Source: Chrysomallon squamiferum
Taxonomy: Eukaryota; Mollusca; Gastropoda; Neomphalida; Peltospiridae
DNA length: 64,000 bases
Assembly (NCBI GenBank): GCA_012295275.1
Contig: CM022672.1
Span: forward strand, 14,756,125 to 14,820,124
Reading direction: 5' to 3'
This document shows, in pieces, positions 27,001 to 34,860 of the stretch (positions within the stretch are counted from its first letter, which is position 1; each line of letters begins with the position of its first letter). The position numbers and the translations under genes are program-made. The notes beneath the pieces were generated by a model, which was not told the origin of the DNA, ran no database searches, and saw only the letters and a list, made by a program, of their open reading frames with translations.

Positions 27001-30000
27001 TATGTATGTATGCTTGTATGCACATGTATTTATACTTATTTGTATATTAATTGATAAAGATATCTTTCTACAGCAAATGAAACAAAACATTTCTACTGAC
27101 ATAATCAATCATAAAACTTTATTTTAAACATTCCAGTGAACGAACTGCAGAAAGACTTGGAGAATCAGTCGAGTGAAGAGAGCGACACGACAGAGTCAGA
27201 CACTGGCACAGACAGTGAGGATTCCAGCGGGAAGCCAACAACAACATCGATGACACCGCTACGTCGCCACCATTCTCACAAACCAAAGCCGCTGCTGCGC
27301 AAGCCATCTACAAAGATGGAGCAGCGGAAGCCATCGTTCTGGTCGACGATGTTGGAGAAGGTGTTTGACAGCCACTCGCTGCTGCAGACAATCGAGGGCC
27401 GCGCCGCCGTTGTACACAACTTCATGCGTGGCCTCTCCCTCTCCAACTGCTACCCCTTCTGTCCATTCCAAGACACCAAGCCAGACGGTAAATACACAGA
27501 GTAACTGTAGTGGTACTGTTAACAAATATTAACAAGTATTTACCAATACCAGGTCTAGCCTGTACATTTCTGTTCCAAAACACCAAGCCAGACGGTAAAT
27601 ACACAGAGTAACTGCAGTAGTAACAAATATCAACAAGTATTTACCAATACCAGGTCTAGCCTGTACATTTCTATTCCAAAACACCAAGCCAGACGGTAAA
27701 TACACAGAGTAACTGCAGTAGTAACAAATATCAACAAGTATTTACCAATACCAGGTCTAGCCTGTACATTTCTATTCCAAAACACCAAGCCAGACGGTAA
27801 ATACACAGAGTAACTGTAGTGGTACTGTTAACAAATATTAACAAGTATTTACCAATACCAGGTCTAGCCTGTACATTTCTGTTCCAAAACACCAAGCCAG
27901 ACGGTAAATACACAGAGTAACTGCAGTAGTAACAAATATCAACAAGTATTTACCAATACCAGGTCTAGCCTGTACATTTCTATTCCAAAACACCAAGCCA
28001 GACGGTAAATATACAGAGTAACTGCAGTAGTAACAAATATTAACAAGTATTTACCAATACCAGGTCTAGCCTGTACATTTCTGTTCCAAAACACCAAGCC
28101 AGACGGTAAATACACAGAGTAACTGCTGTAACAAATATCAACAAGTATTTTACCAGGTCTAGCCTGTACATTTCTATTCCAAAACACCAAGCCAGACGGT
28201 AAATACACAGAGTAACTGTAGTGGTACTGTTAACAAATATTAACAAGTATTTACCAATACCAGGTCTAGCCTGTACATTTCTGTTCCAAAACACCAAGCC
28301 AGACGGTAAATACACAGAGTAACTGCAGTAGTAAAAATATCAATCAACAAGTATTTACCAATACCAGGTCTAGCCTGTACATTTCTATTCCAAAACACCA
28401 AGCCAGACGGTAAATACACAGAGTAACTGTAGTGGTACTGTTAACAAATATTAACAAGTATTTACCAATACCAGGTCTAGCCTGTACATTTCTGTTCCAA
28501 AACACCAAGCCAGACGGTAAATACACAGAGTAACTGCAGTAGTAACAAATATCAACAAGTATTTACCAATACCAGGTCTAGCCTGTACATTTCTATTCCA
28601 AAACACCAAGCCAGACGGTAAATACACAGAGTAACTGCAGTAGTAACAAATATCAACAAGTATTTACCAATACCAGGTCTAGCCTGTACATTTCTATTCC
28701 AAAACACCAAGCCAGACGGTAAATACACAGAGTAATTGTAGTAGTACTGTTAACAAATATCAACAAGTATTTACCAATACCAGGTCTAACCTGTACATTT
28801 CTGTTCCAAAACACCAAGCCAGATGGAAAATACACAGATTAGTTATAATAGTTTAATTAACAAATATCCAGGTATTTAACGATACCAAGTCTATCTTGTA
28901 TTTTTCCATTACAAGAGAGCAAAGTGGATTGTAAATACACAGATTAATTATAATAGTATTATTAACAAACACCCAAGTTGTTACTCATACCGTATTTAGC
29001 TTGTACCTCTAAACATAAATTCAAGTGTATTCTGTATAATTATAATATTAATCTTGAGAAAAATCCAAATATTCATCTAATATCATACCTAGCTACTATT
29101 TTTCCCTTTCAAACCTGGCAAATATGCAGATTAAGTGTAATAGTATTAACAAAATCTTTAATGTCTTGTTAATATAACATTATAGCTGAGAAATATCTAC
29201 GTATTTAACTGATGCTATATCTATCTTGTACTCTCCACTCCAAAATACCAAAGCAGATCATAAATACACAGGTTAAGTATAGTATAAAATGCTGACAAAA
29301 TCTTAATAATGACATTACAGTTTGAGAAATATCCAGTATCTGATACCATATACACTTTGTACTTTTCTATTCCAAGACCTCAAAACAGATGGTAAACTCA
29401 GATTAACTATAATAACAGCATTAATATAAAACAAAGTGTAATCTGTAATTTCTTATTGATGTGACATTACAGTCTGTGAAATATCCAAGTATTTAACTGA
29501 TATCATATCTTCCTTGTAGTTCATGGCTTCTTTAACTATAATAGTATTGACATACGCTAAAGTATAATCAACAATGTCGTTTTAATATAAAATACAGTCT
29601 GAAAAATAGCCAAGCATTTAACTGATACCATATCTTCCTTGCAGTTCATGACCTGAAAAAGCATAAAAGTTTTCTTGTTTGATTATTACCTAAGAGTCAT
29701 AGTGCATTTTGTGTAACTTCTGCTGTCATATGTCACTCAATAAGTATCAGAAGAAAAAAAAAATTAAATATAAAAAATTATGTTAAAAGTAGATATGTGA
29801 TTTCTTTGGCTTGTTATTTACATCATTCTTTATTATTAGCAAAGACTGAGTGTGCAGACTGTTTTTATTCAGATTTATTTAGATTTATTTTCACAATCTC
29901 ATTTATTTAAAACAATCAATTATAAATGTTAAAATTGGTTTTCCTTCCTGAAACTTAACTATTAATGCTCTTAATTTCAGACCAGTTTGATGGTATTTTC

Positions 30001-32584
30001 GAGATGTATCCAACCAATATAAAAAAGCTGTATGTGGTGGATGGTGGTCTGACATTCAATTCACCATACCCACCCATGTTGAGACCACAAAGAAGTGTAG
30101 ACTTGCTTCTGTCGTTTGACTTCAGCGCAAGACCAAGTGACACAACCCCACCATTTAAAGTATGAATCTTTATCTCATCTAGTTTACAAAACTTTACATA
30201 TTTACAAAATTAAAATTAGGTTATACATTTTAGTCTATTTAGAGTATATTACATAGATAAAAAAAATTAAATTAAAAAGCTATACACTGTTATATTGTTA
30301 TAAATATATATGTATCTTTTTGTATTAAATTGTATTATTCATTTTAAAAATTAAAACTTTGTTACACATACTTTGTTACACATCTTTGAAATTAAAACTT
30401 TGTATTTTTATTTCATTCGAACTACATTTTAAAGTTTTATTGTATTTAAAATGTGAAGATTAAGATATAATAAATGAAGTTTGATTATACTATTAATTTA
30501 AGTGGATATATATATATATATATATTTAAATACTTAATTGTTTTATCAACCTTAATGAGAACTAAAACGTAATATAATTTCATTAAAAAAATAAATATCA
30601 GTTCACAATAAGGAAAAAGGAAAAAGCAAGTAATATGAAATGGGTATTGAGACATTCGAAAAATTAAAATGTTTTTTCTTAAATCTCAAAACATTCTCAT
30701 GTTGAAACTATATATAAAGATATAAATATATAACGTCATTATAATATAAGCATGCACTCATTAACACAAATTCATTAACACACGTACTATCTTACTCTTC
30801 TGCAACAGGAACTCCTTCTTGCTGAGAAATGGGCTCGCCTGAACAAAGTCCCCTTCCCTCCGATAGACGCCTCAGTGATAAACAGGGAGGGGCTGAAAGA
30901 GTGCTACGTCTTCCAGGATCCAAGAGACCCTCACTGTCCAATCGTCATGCATTTCTGTCTCGTCAACATCACCTTCCGACAGGAGAAATATCCAGGTATG
31001 TGTACCTAACTGATTTAGTAGTGTCTACCTTACACCCCAAACTCAGGTTCATAAAACCTTCCAAAAAGATCAAGCTCTGTTTAAACAGTGATTATGCAGC
31101 AACTGATGTAGCAGTTTTTGTTACGAAGCTTGGTTAATTGTAAACATTTTGTAAAATACTGTTCATACATACAACAGTGTAATCATTACTATTGTTCAAA
31201 ACATTTGACAAAATAAACTTAAAAGGTATTTAATATCTGGGGGTGGATTGCCAGATTTTTGTGGCATCATCAAAGGGAAGATAAAAAGTTTGGCAACACC
31301 TGCTTCAGATCATGAGTGATAAAAATTATTTAATAAAGAATTATTTTGTATTTAATATCAAATTGTTATTCTTTCAACAAATGGTACAAATATAAATAAT
31401 GAAATTAACTGAAATACACATATCAACAGTGTTTCTCAAATGATCATATATATATAATAATTTCTTATTGTTTTATATAAGAAAAAATATGCAATAATAA
31501 TAATAATGATTCATCTGTGTATAAGAACATGAAGAGCTAACTGTGTGTGGCAAAGCTACTGCTCTGTTACAGTGTTTTATTAGCTTATAATTCCTGTCGT
31601 GATAGTCTACACATGTAACTGTCAAAGTAACAGCAGTAAGGATATAATTACATTCTTCCAGCCATAAACCTGACAGTTATGTTTGAAACATTATTGTTTA
31701 AGTGAACTTGTTTTTTTTTGTTTTTTGTTGCTGTCAGGGTTTTTTTGTTGGTTTTTTTGGTTTTTTTCTTTGTTTGTTTTCTTTCTGGTTTTTTGTTGGT
31801 TTCTTTGATGTTTTTGTTTACTATTATTATGATTATGATTATTGTTACTGTTGTTTTTGTTGTTGCTTATGCTGTAAAATGACTGATTTCAGATTTTTTG
31901 ATTTACACTACTATCTCATTAAATACACTTGAAATGTAGAATCAATAACTTTTACTTACATTTATTTACAAATAAAACAGATAATATTATTTAATTTTTT
32001 GACACATCGCTTCATTTTTATTTTATCATTTTACACACCAGCCTTTATTAACAATAAAGTATAAAAATTAATACCTTAAATTTATATCTAAGAATCTTTC
32101 ATTATATAAAAATTATTACTTTTTAAAAAATACTTTTCATTTTATCATATTAACAGCCTTTAACAACAATAAAGTATAAACATTTTTAACCATTTTTTTT
32201 TTTTTTTTTTTCTTAATCCCTGAAGGAGTCAAACGAGAAACGGAAGAAGAAAAAGAGTTTGCCGACTTCGACATCTTCGACGACCCCGAGAGACCATACT
32301 CCACCTTCAACTTCAAGTACACAAACAGGGCCTTCGAGCGGCTCTCGTCGCTGATGGAGTTCAACACGCTGATGCACAAGGACCTCATCCTGAAGAAGAT
32401 CAAGGAGTGCATCAGGGTGCGGCGACGCCATAGCGTGCGCAGGCCGTTCAAGATGAAGGACATCAACCGCATCAGCCAGAAGATCAAACACAAGGAGGAT
32501 GAACAGAGGCTCGCTGAGTACCTGAGGTCCCTGGACGTGGAGGAGCAGTCGCAGGAATGTGAAATAGAATCGCACAGACTGTAG
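14889..32584 (+). CDS. PLA2G4A: Cytosolic phospholipase A2 (group IVA-like), whole coding region, 15 coding exons
   Basis: Group IV phospholipases release arachidonic acid from the sn-2 position of membrane phospholipids after calcium drives the C2 domain onto internal membranes. Exons: 14889-14930 (tentative), 18415-18496, 19072-19218, 20000-20115, 20544-20581, 21040-21172, 22017-22153, 23177-23399, 23781-23895, 25186-25323, 26012-26113, 27137-27487, 29981-30159, 30809-30995, 32226-32584. All introns are GT-AG and every phase matches, giving about 782 residues; the human enzyme has 749. Counting from the tentative Met, residues 15-140 form the C2 domain with calcium ligands D43, T44, D46, N68, D96, A97 and N98. 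The catalytic domain has the oxyanion/Arg motif GSGGGFRAM (R200), the nucleophile motif GLSGS (S228) and the catalytic Asp in VDGGL (D562). An acidic Ser/Thr linker lies at about 436-455, followed by a basic stretch. The vertebrate Ser505 position is Cys533 here. The polybasic ceramide-1-phosphate site of the vertebrate C2 domain is reduced to WQK. Near the C terminus RRRHSV resembles a basophilic kinase site. Family assignment is near certain; orthology to the alpha form is likely. Confidence 0.95.
14931..18414 (+). other. Intron 2 of the phospholipase: repeats, no further exon seen
   Basis: Contains a degenerate CCTAAACC/AAGCCTTGG repeat (about 15,085-15,345), a degenerate CTAAYYCTAA stretch (15,590-15,715), poly-T at 15,746-15,768 and an AC run at 15,856-15,881. 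Large TTA then TAC arrays follow at 16,217-16,394 and 16,868-16,939. The remaining AT-rich sequence shows no convincing exon. Confidence 0.6.
18415..18496 (+). CDS. PLA2G4A: Phospholipase exon 3: first strands of the C2 domain
   Basis: Starts after TTCCAG and ends at GGT|GTAAGT in phase 1. Encodes 27 residues, VDHKPCTILQVKVVRG then HNITKGWAKDW, matching the beginning of the C2 beta-sandwich (the vertebrate TKG motif is kept). The split codon with the next exon gives Leu of the LDTPDPY calcium loop. Confidence 0.9.
19072..19218 (+). CDS. PLA2G4A: Phospholipase exon 4: C2 calcium-binding loops 1 and 2
   Basis: Encodes LDTPDPY (D43, T44 and D46 as calcium ligands), then NDNEVNPVWNETF-like sequence with N68, the second-loop ligand. 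The residues matching the vertebrate Arg-Lys-Arg patch that binds ceramide-1-phosphate are Trp-Gln-Lys. Acceptor TTTCCAG, donor TTG|GTGAGT, ends in phase 1. Confidence 0.95.
20000..20115 (+). CDS. PLA2G4A: Phospholipase exon 5: C2 calcium-binding loop 3
   Basis: Encodes DITLMDANYVMDEEL, with the third-loop calcium ligands D96, A97 and N98 all conserved. Acceptor AATTTTAG, donor GAG|GTAGGT, ends in phase 0. A (TG)n run sits 120 bases into the following intron (20,219-20,287). Confidence 0.95.
20544..20581 (+). CDS. PLA2G4A: Phospholipase exon 6: 38-nt exon closing the C2 domain
   Basis: Small exon encoding TSEVDIELSATVE, the last C2 strand. Acceptor TTTTACAG, donor GA|GTAAGT, ends in phase 2. 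Too short to stand out alone, but required by the phases on both sides. Confidence 0.9.
20941..21020 (+). repeat. (ATT)n microsatellite beside the exon 7 acceptor
   Basis: ATA/ATT trinucleotide array ending 18 bases before the AG at 21,038. Together with ATATATTTTTCTTTTTAAG it acts as the pyrimidine-poor, U-rich tract for the exon 7 acceptor. Confidence 0.9.
21040..21172 (+). CDS. PLA2G4A: Phospholipase exon 7: C2-to-catalytic linker
   Basis: Encodes DNNPQLRYSLALCDEEKCF followed by a basic helix-like stretch, corresponding to the start of the PLA2_B domain. The acceptor follows an ATT microsatellite. The donor GAA|GTCAGT is weak because +3 is C, yet the phase (0) and the join to VPTIGVLGSGGG fit the family exactly. 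Confidence 0.93.
21610..22014 (+). repeat. (TTTA/TTTG)n array leading into the exon 8 acceptor
   Basis: About 400 bases of mixed TTTA, TTTG and TTCA tetranucleotides. No AG dinucleotide occurs between 21,610 and the real acceptor AG at 22,015. The apparent Leu/Phe/Tyr-rich reading frames here are microsatellite artefacts. Confidence 0.9.
22017..22153 (+). CDS. PLA2G4A: Phospholipase exon 8: catalytic Arg and Ser
   Basis: Encodes VPTIGVLGSGGGFRAM, with the oxyanion-hole glycines and R200, then YIAGLSGSAW with the nucleophilic serine S228. Both motifs are intact, so the enzyme should be active. Acceptor CTGGCAG follows a 400-base TTTR array that contains no AG. Ends in phase 2. Confidence 0.97.
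22154..23176 (+). other. Intron 8: AT-rich, nothing further recognised
   Basis: Plain AT-rich intron with short poly-A runs. It ends with CTGCTCTGCTCTGCAG, which supplies the exon 9 acceptor. Confidence 0.7.
23177..23399 (+). CDS. PLA2G4A: Phospholipase exon 9: catalytic domain, YSHPDW region
   Basis: Continues W-YISQLYSHPDW, the segment just after the nucleophile. Later it encodes QPVSFTDLFGHLVGETI, a typical PLA2_B helix. Acceptor TCTGCAG, donor GGG|GTAAGA, ends in phase 0. The donor region is tandemly copied into the intron. Confidence 0.96.
23388..23560 (+). repeat. Short tandem duplication of the exon 9 splice donor
   Basis: ATCCTTAAAGGGGTAAGA (23,388) recurs in diverged form at 23,442, 23,493 and 23,545, giving periods of 54, 51 and 52. 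The intronic parts also match (GTGAAAATACA, AAAATTGGCA, TTTAAAAACA). Copies 2 and 3 have lost the GT; copy 4 reads AAAGGAGTAAGC and keeps it. Confidence 0.8.
23781..23895 (+). CDS. PLA2G4A: Phospholipase exon 10
   Basis: Encodes RMECKLSGQHIKLQDGN and then PMPIYTCLHVKKHVS, the family's conserved CLHVK strand. Acceptor TTTCACCAG, donor CATG|GTAAGT, ends in phase 1. The split codon makes the Glu that starts EWMEFSPFEIG in the next exon. Confidence 0.95.
23896..25185 (+). other. Intron 10: ATA and AATA arrays
   Basis: Holds an ATA/AAC trinucleotide array followed by AATA tetranucleotides (24,245-24,358), an A-rich stretch at 24,963-25,020 and AAAAT units at 25,038-25,070. These are the complementary sense to the ATT and TTTA arrays of introns 6 and 7. 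No coding sequence seen. Confidence 0.7.
25186..25323 (+). CDS. PLA2G4A: Phospholipase exon 11: WxEFSP / KYGTF motif exon
   Basis: Encodes EWMEFSPFEIGMPKYGTF and GSKFFMGQIVKRHPE, among the most conserved stretches of group IV enzymes. Acceptor TTATTTCAG, donor CAAG|GTAAAT, ends in phase 1. Confidence 0.97.
25324..27136 (+). other. Introns 11 and 12 flanking the 102-nt exon 12
   Basis: Includes poly-T (25,482-25,499), TA runs (25,866-25,884 and 26,224-26,241), a GACA run (26,506-26,535) and TATG repeats near 26,995-27,012. Apart from exon 12 no coding sequence is visible. Confidence 0.65.
26012..26113 (+). CDS. PLA2G4A: Phospholipase exon 12: GIWGSAF segment
   Basis: Encodes GIWGSAFCIQFKHLLKDDKK followed by a charged helix (AELMRREREEL) that leads into the linker. 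Acceptor TTTTTCAAG, donor CTTG|GTGAGT, ends in phase 1. Confidence 0.95.
27137..27487 (+). CDS. PLA2G4A: Phospholipase exon 13: acidic linker and former MAPK-site loop
   Basis: The longest internal exon. It begins with a charged linker of SSEESDTTESDTGTDSEDSS type (casein-kinase-like acidic serines), then a His/Lys/Arg-rich stretch, then the conserved GRAAVVHNFMRGLSLSN and YPFCPFQDTKPD. The vertebrate loop carries a Ser-Pro MAP-kinase site; here the residue is Cys-Pro (C533). The exon is richer in GC and CpG than its neighbours. Its last ~33 bases plus donor (GACG|GTAAAT) are amplified in the following intron. Reading through the donor meets a stop after five codons, giving about 546 residues without the catalytic Asp. 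Confidence 0.96.
27488..28830 (+). repeat. Minisatellite of 13 units built from the exon 13/intron border
   Basis: The true exon ends at 27,487. Copies of its last bases and donor end at 27594, 27695, 27796, 27903, 28004, 28105, 28198, 28305, 28409, 28516, 28617, 28718 and 28825 (unit lengths 93-107, mostly 101 and 107). Three units (107+101+101) form a 309-bp higher-order repeat. The first 12 copies keep CCAGACGGTAAAT exactly; the last has GT changed to GA. Each unit also carries ACCAG|GTCTAG, an acceptor-like site 42 bases before the donor, and TTAAC-type branch-point candidates in the longer units. Confidence 0.97.
28831..29660 (+). repeat. Decayed older copies of the exon 13 border minisatellite
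   Basis: Imperfect versions of the same unit continue: CAGATTA..., AAATATCCAAGTATTTAACTGATACCA-like stretches and CCAAAATACCAAAGCAGAT near 29,240. CAAAACAGATGGTAAACTCA near 29,385 still keeps a GT at the donor position. Similarity falls with distance from the exon. Confidence 0.8.
29981..30159 (+). CDS. PLA2G4A: Phospholipase exon 14: catalytic Asp
   Basis: Encodes IKKLYVVDGGLTFNSPYP, with the catalytic aspartate D562 (vertebrate VDSGL, here VDGGL), then LRPQRSVDLLLSFDFSARPS. K556 and K557 keep two of the vertebrate phosphoinositide-binding lysines. Acceptor TAATTTCAG, donor AAA|GTATGA, ends in phase 0. Confidence 0.97.
30160..32225 (+). other. Introns 14 and 15 flanking exon 15
   Basis: AT-rich sequence. 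Near the end, CAGCCTTTA-ACAATAAAGTATAAA occurs twice (about 32,040 and 32,150), a local 110-bp duplication. A T-rich tract at 31,711-31,800 and T22 at 32,191-32,212 precede the last exon. Confidence 0.6.
30809..30995 (+). CDS. PLA2G4A: Phospholipase exon 15: ELLLAEKWAR segment
   Basis: Encodes ELLLAEKWARLNKVPFPPID, then NREGLKECYVFQDP and HCPIVMHFCLVNITFR, all diagnostic of the C-terminal part of the catalytic domain. Acceptor GCAACAG, donor CCAG|GTATGT, ends in phase 1. Confidence 0.97.
32226..32584 (+). CDS. PLA2G4A: Phospholipase terminal exon 16 with stop codon
   Basis: Encodes GVKRETEEEKEFADFDIFDD, then STFNFKYTNRAFERL and a long basic/charged helical tail ending CEIESHRL and TAG (32,582-32,584). 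RRRHSV (S733) resembles a basophilic kinase site near the position of vertebrate Ser727. The acceptor follows a T22 run and CTTAATCCCTGAAG. The exon is markedly richer in GC and CpG than the introns. The tail is about 30 residues longer than in the vertebrate enzyme. Confidence 0.97.
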
Positions 32585-33055
32585 TCTGACGTTTGTCAGA
32601 TTAAAACAAAATATATATGTAAATGATTTAAATGAACGGTAGTGGTTGTTATGTGTGATGATAGTCTGTGATGACAGGTGTGTGTGTGTGTGTGGGTGGG
32701 GGGTGAAGTGGCAGGTGGCTGAAGCTGAACGGCATAAGTAATATTATCCAATGTGGTGTTGTGGCTGTGTAAATAATATGATTGACTATAGAGATTAGTG
32801 TGTGTGATGTGATGAAATGGGATGACATGGTGAACTGGTATGAGTGTGAAATTGAACAGTATAAATTACAGTAGCCAATGTGGCTGTATAATAATATGAA
32901 TAACTATTAGGATTAGTGTGATAATAAATGGGGATGATAATAAATGGGGATGACGTACATACATACATACATACATACATACATACATACATACATACAT
33001 ACATACATACATACATACATACATACATACATACATACATACATACATACATACA

Positions 33056-33087
<32 letters not shown>

Positions 33088-33322
33088 CATACATACATAC
33101 ATACTTACATAATACACATACATACATACATACATACATATACATACATACATACATATATACATATATACATACATACATACATACATACATACATACA
33201 TACATACATACATACATACATACATACATACATACATACATACATACATACATACATACATACATACATACATACACACACACACATACATACACACACA
33301 CATACATACATACATACATACA

Positions 33323-33354
<32 letters not shown>

Positions 33355-33561
33355 CATACATACATACATACATATACATACATACATACATACATACATA
33401 CATACATACATACATACATACATACATACATACATACATACATACATACATACATACATACATACATACATACATACATACATTCATACATACATATATA
33501 CATACATACATACACACATACATACATACATATACACACACACATACATACATACACACAC

Positions 33562-33592
<31 letters not shown>

Positions 33593-34860
33593 TACATACA
33601 TACATACATCATACATACATTCATACATACATACATACATACATACATAATGAATTGCTATGAGGGTGAAGCCACACAGTATAAATTATAATAGCAGTGT
33701 GTCTGTTAAGATTTTTGTGTGTGTGTGATAATAAACAGAGATAAATGGGTGAGACTGAATAAATTGTAGAATCCAATATGAAGTGACAGAGAACAATATA
33801 TAATATCATAAATAACTAAACGAATTAACATGAGGGATGAAAGTGTAAGCTGGTATTAGAGTTGATATCAATAAATTTCAGGGGCCAGACTATTATAATT
33901 TAAATAACTACAAGGAATATGCCATAAAAACAACACAAAAAACAGCTGTATAACTGTAATGTCTACAGAACAGAACTTTATTACATTTGGGTTATTACTC
34001 AACAGCAGTGAGGATGATTTACAGTACACTGAACATAATAAAATAGAAAGTGTGGTCAAGTATGAGTGTGGGTATGAAGAGTGTAAAAAGTGTGGTTTGC
34101 TTGGAATGTGACAATGGAAGCAGTTATAAATTGTTTGGTTAATGTGAACTGGTAGCCTGAGTGCGACAATGTTCAGTGAAAACAGCATCAAGAATATTGA
34201 GTCTGAAAACAAACAGAATAAACTATGAAATGAGTTTAATACTGTACTGCGTTAAAATCGGTGGTTAATGTGAGTGTGAAAATGAATAGTACATACAGTA
34301 TGAGGTAGAATAAGTCTGAAAAGAAGGAGCATAATCTATAAAAGTTTAAAGTGAAAAAATAACAGTTAATGGGACTATGACAATAAATAGCTCAAACAAG
34401 TGTGATCTACAGTGAGTCTGAAAATAAACAGCATAACCATAGGAGTGAGTATGATACATACTGCCCAAAAATAGTGGTTAATGAGAGTATGAAAATTAAT
34501 ACTACACACAGTATGATGTAGAGCAAGTGTGAAAATTAATAGCATATGAAATGAGTTTAATATTGTACTGCATAAAAATAACAGTTAATGAGTGTATGAA
34601 AATGAATAGTACAAACAGTAGAATAAGTCTGAACATTAAAAACATAAACTATGAAATGAGTTTAATATACATTCAGGAAAACCAGTATCATCTAGAGTCT
34701 GTCTGATACTGAAGTGAGTTAATGTGAGTCTGGTAAATGAACAGAGTAAACTGGAGGCTTTGTGTGAGAGTGATAATAAATGATGTAAACTGCAGGCATT
34801 AATAAGAGTGAAATAAAATAAAAAAATATAAAAAATCTGTTTAAACAACAAAGGCTAGGA
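32585..34860 (+). repeat. Degenerate ~110-bp satellite starting just after the stop codon
   Basis: Recurring elements include GTGATAATAAATGGGGATGA, GTGTGAAA(A)TGAACAG, AGTATAAATTA, CAATGTGGCTGT and ATGAAATGAGTTTAATA. They repeat at irregular 100-130-base intervals from about 32,650 to 34,860, interrupted by the ACAT array. The 3' UTR of the phospholipase must lie in or run into this block; AATAAA occurs at 32,923. No other gene is visible. Confidence 0.65.
32956..33650. repeat. (ACAT)n microsatellite, about 695 bp
   Basis: Nearly uninterrupted ACAT tetranucleotides with small ACAC and ATAT interruptions. Because the period is 4 and no stop is produced, long frames appear on both strands (Tyr-Ile-His-Thr and Met-Tyr-Val-Cys repeats). 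They are not genes. Confidence 0.98.

Noticed and set aside
27422..28835. Repeated ~60-codon minus-strand frames in the exon 13 array (and a regular spacing reminiscent of CRISPR)
   Set aside because: They are the antisense of the minisatellite. Units are tandem without unique spacers and the genome is eukaryotic, so it is not CRISPR.
32795..33663. Frames of up to 281 codons on both strands across the ACAT array
   Set aside because: Pure tetranucleotide translation (Tyr-Val-Cys-Met or Tyr-Ile-His-Thr); every frame stays open because the repeat has no stop. Not genes.
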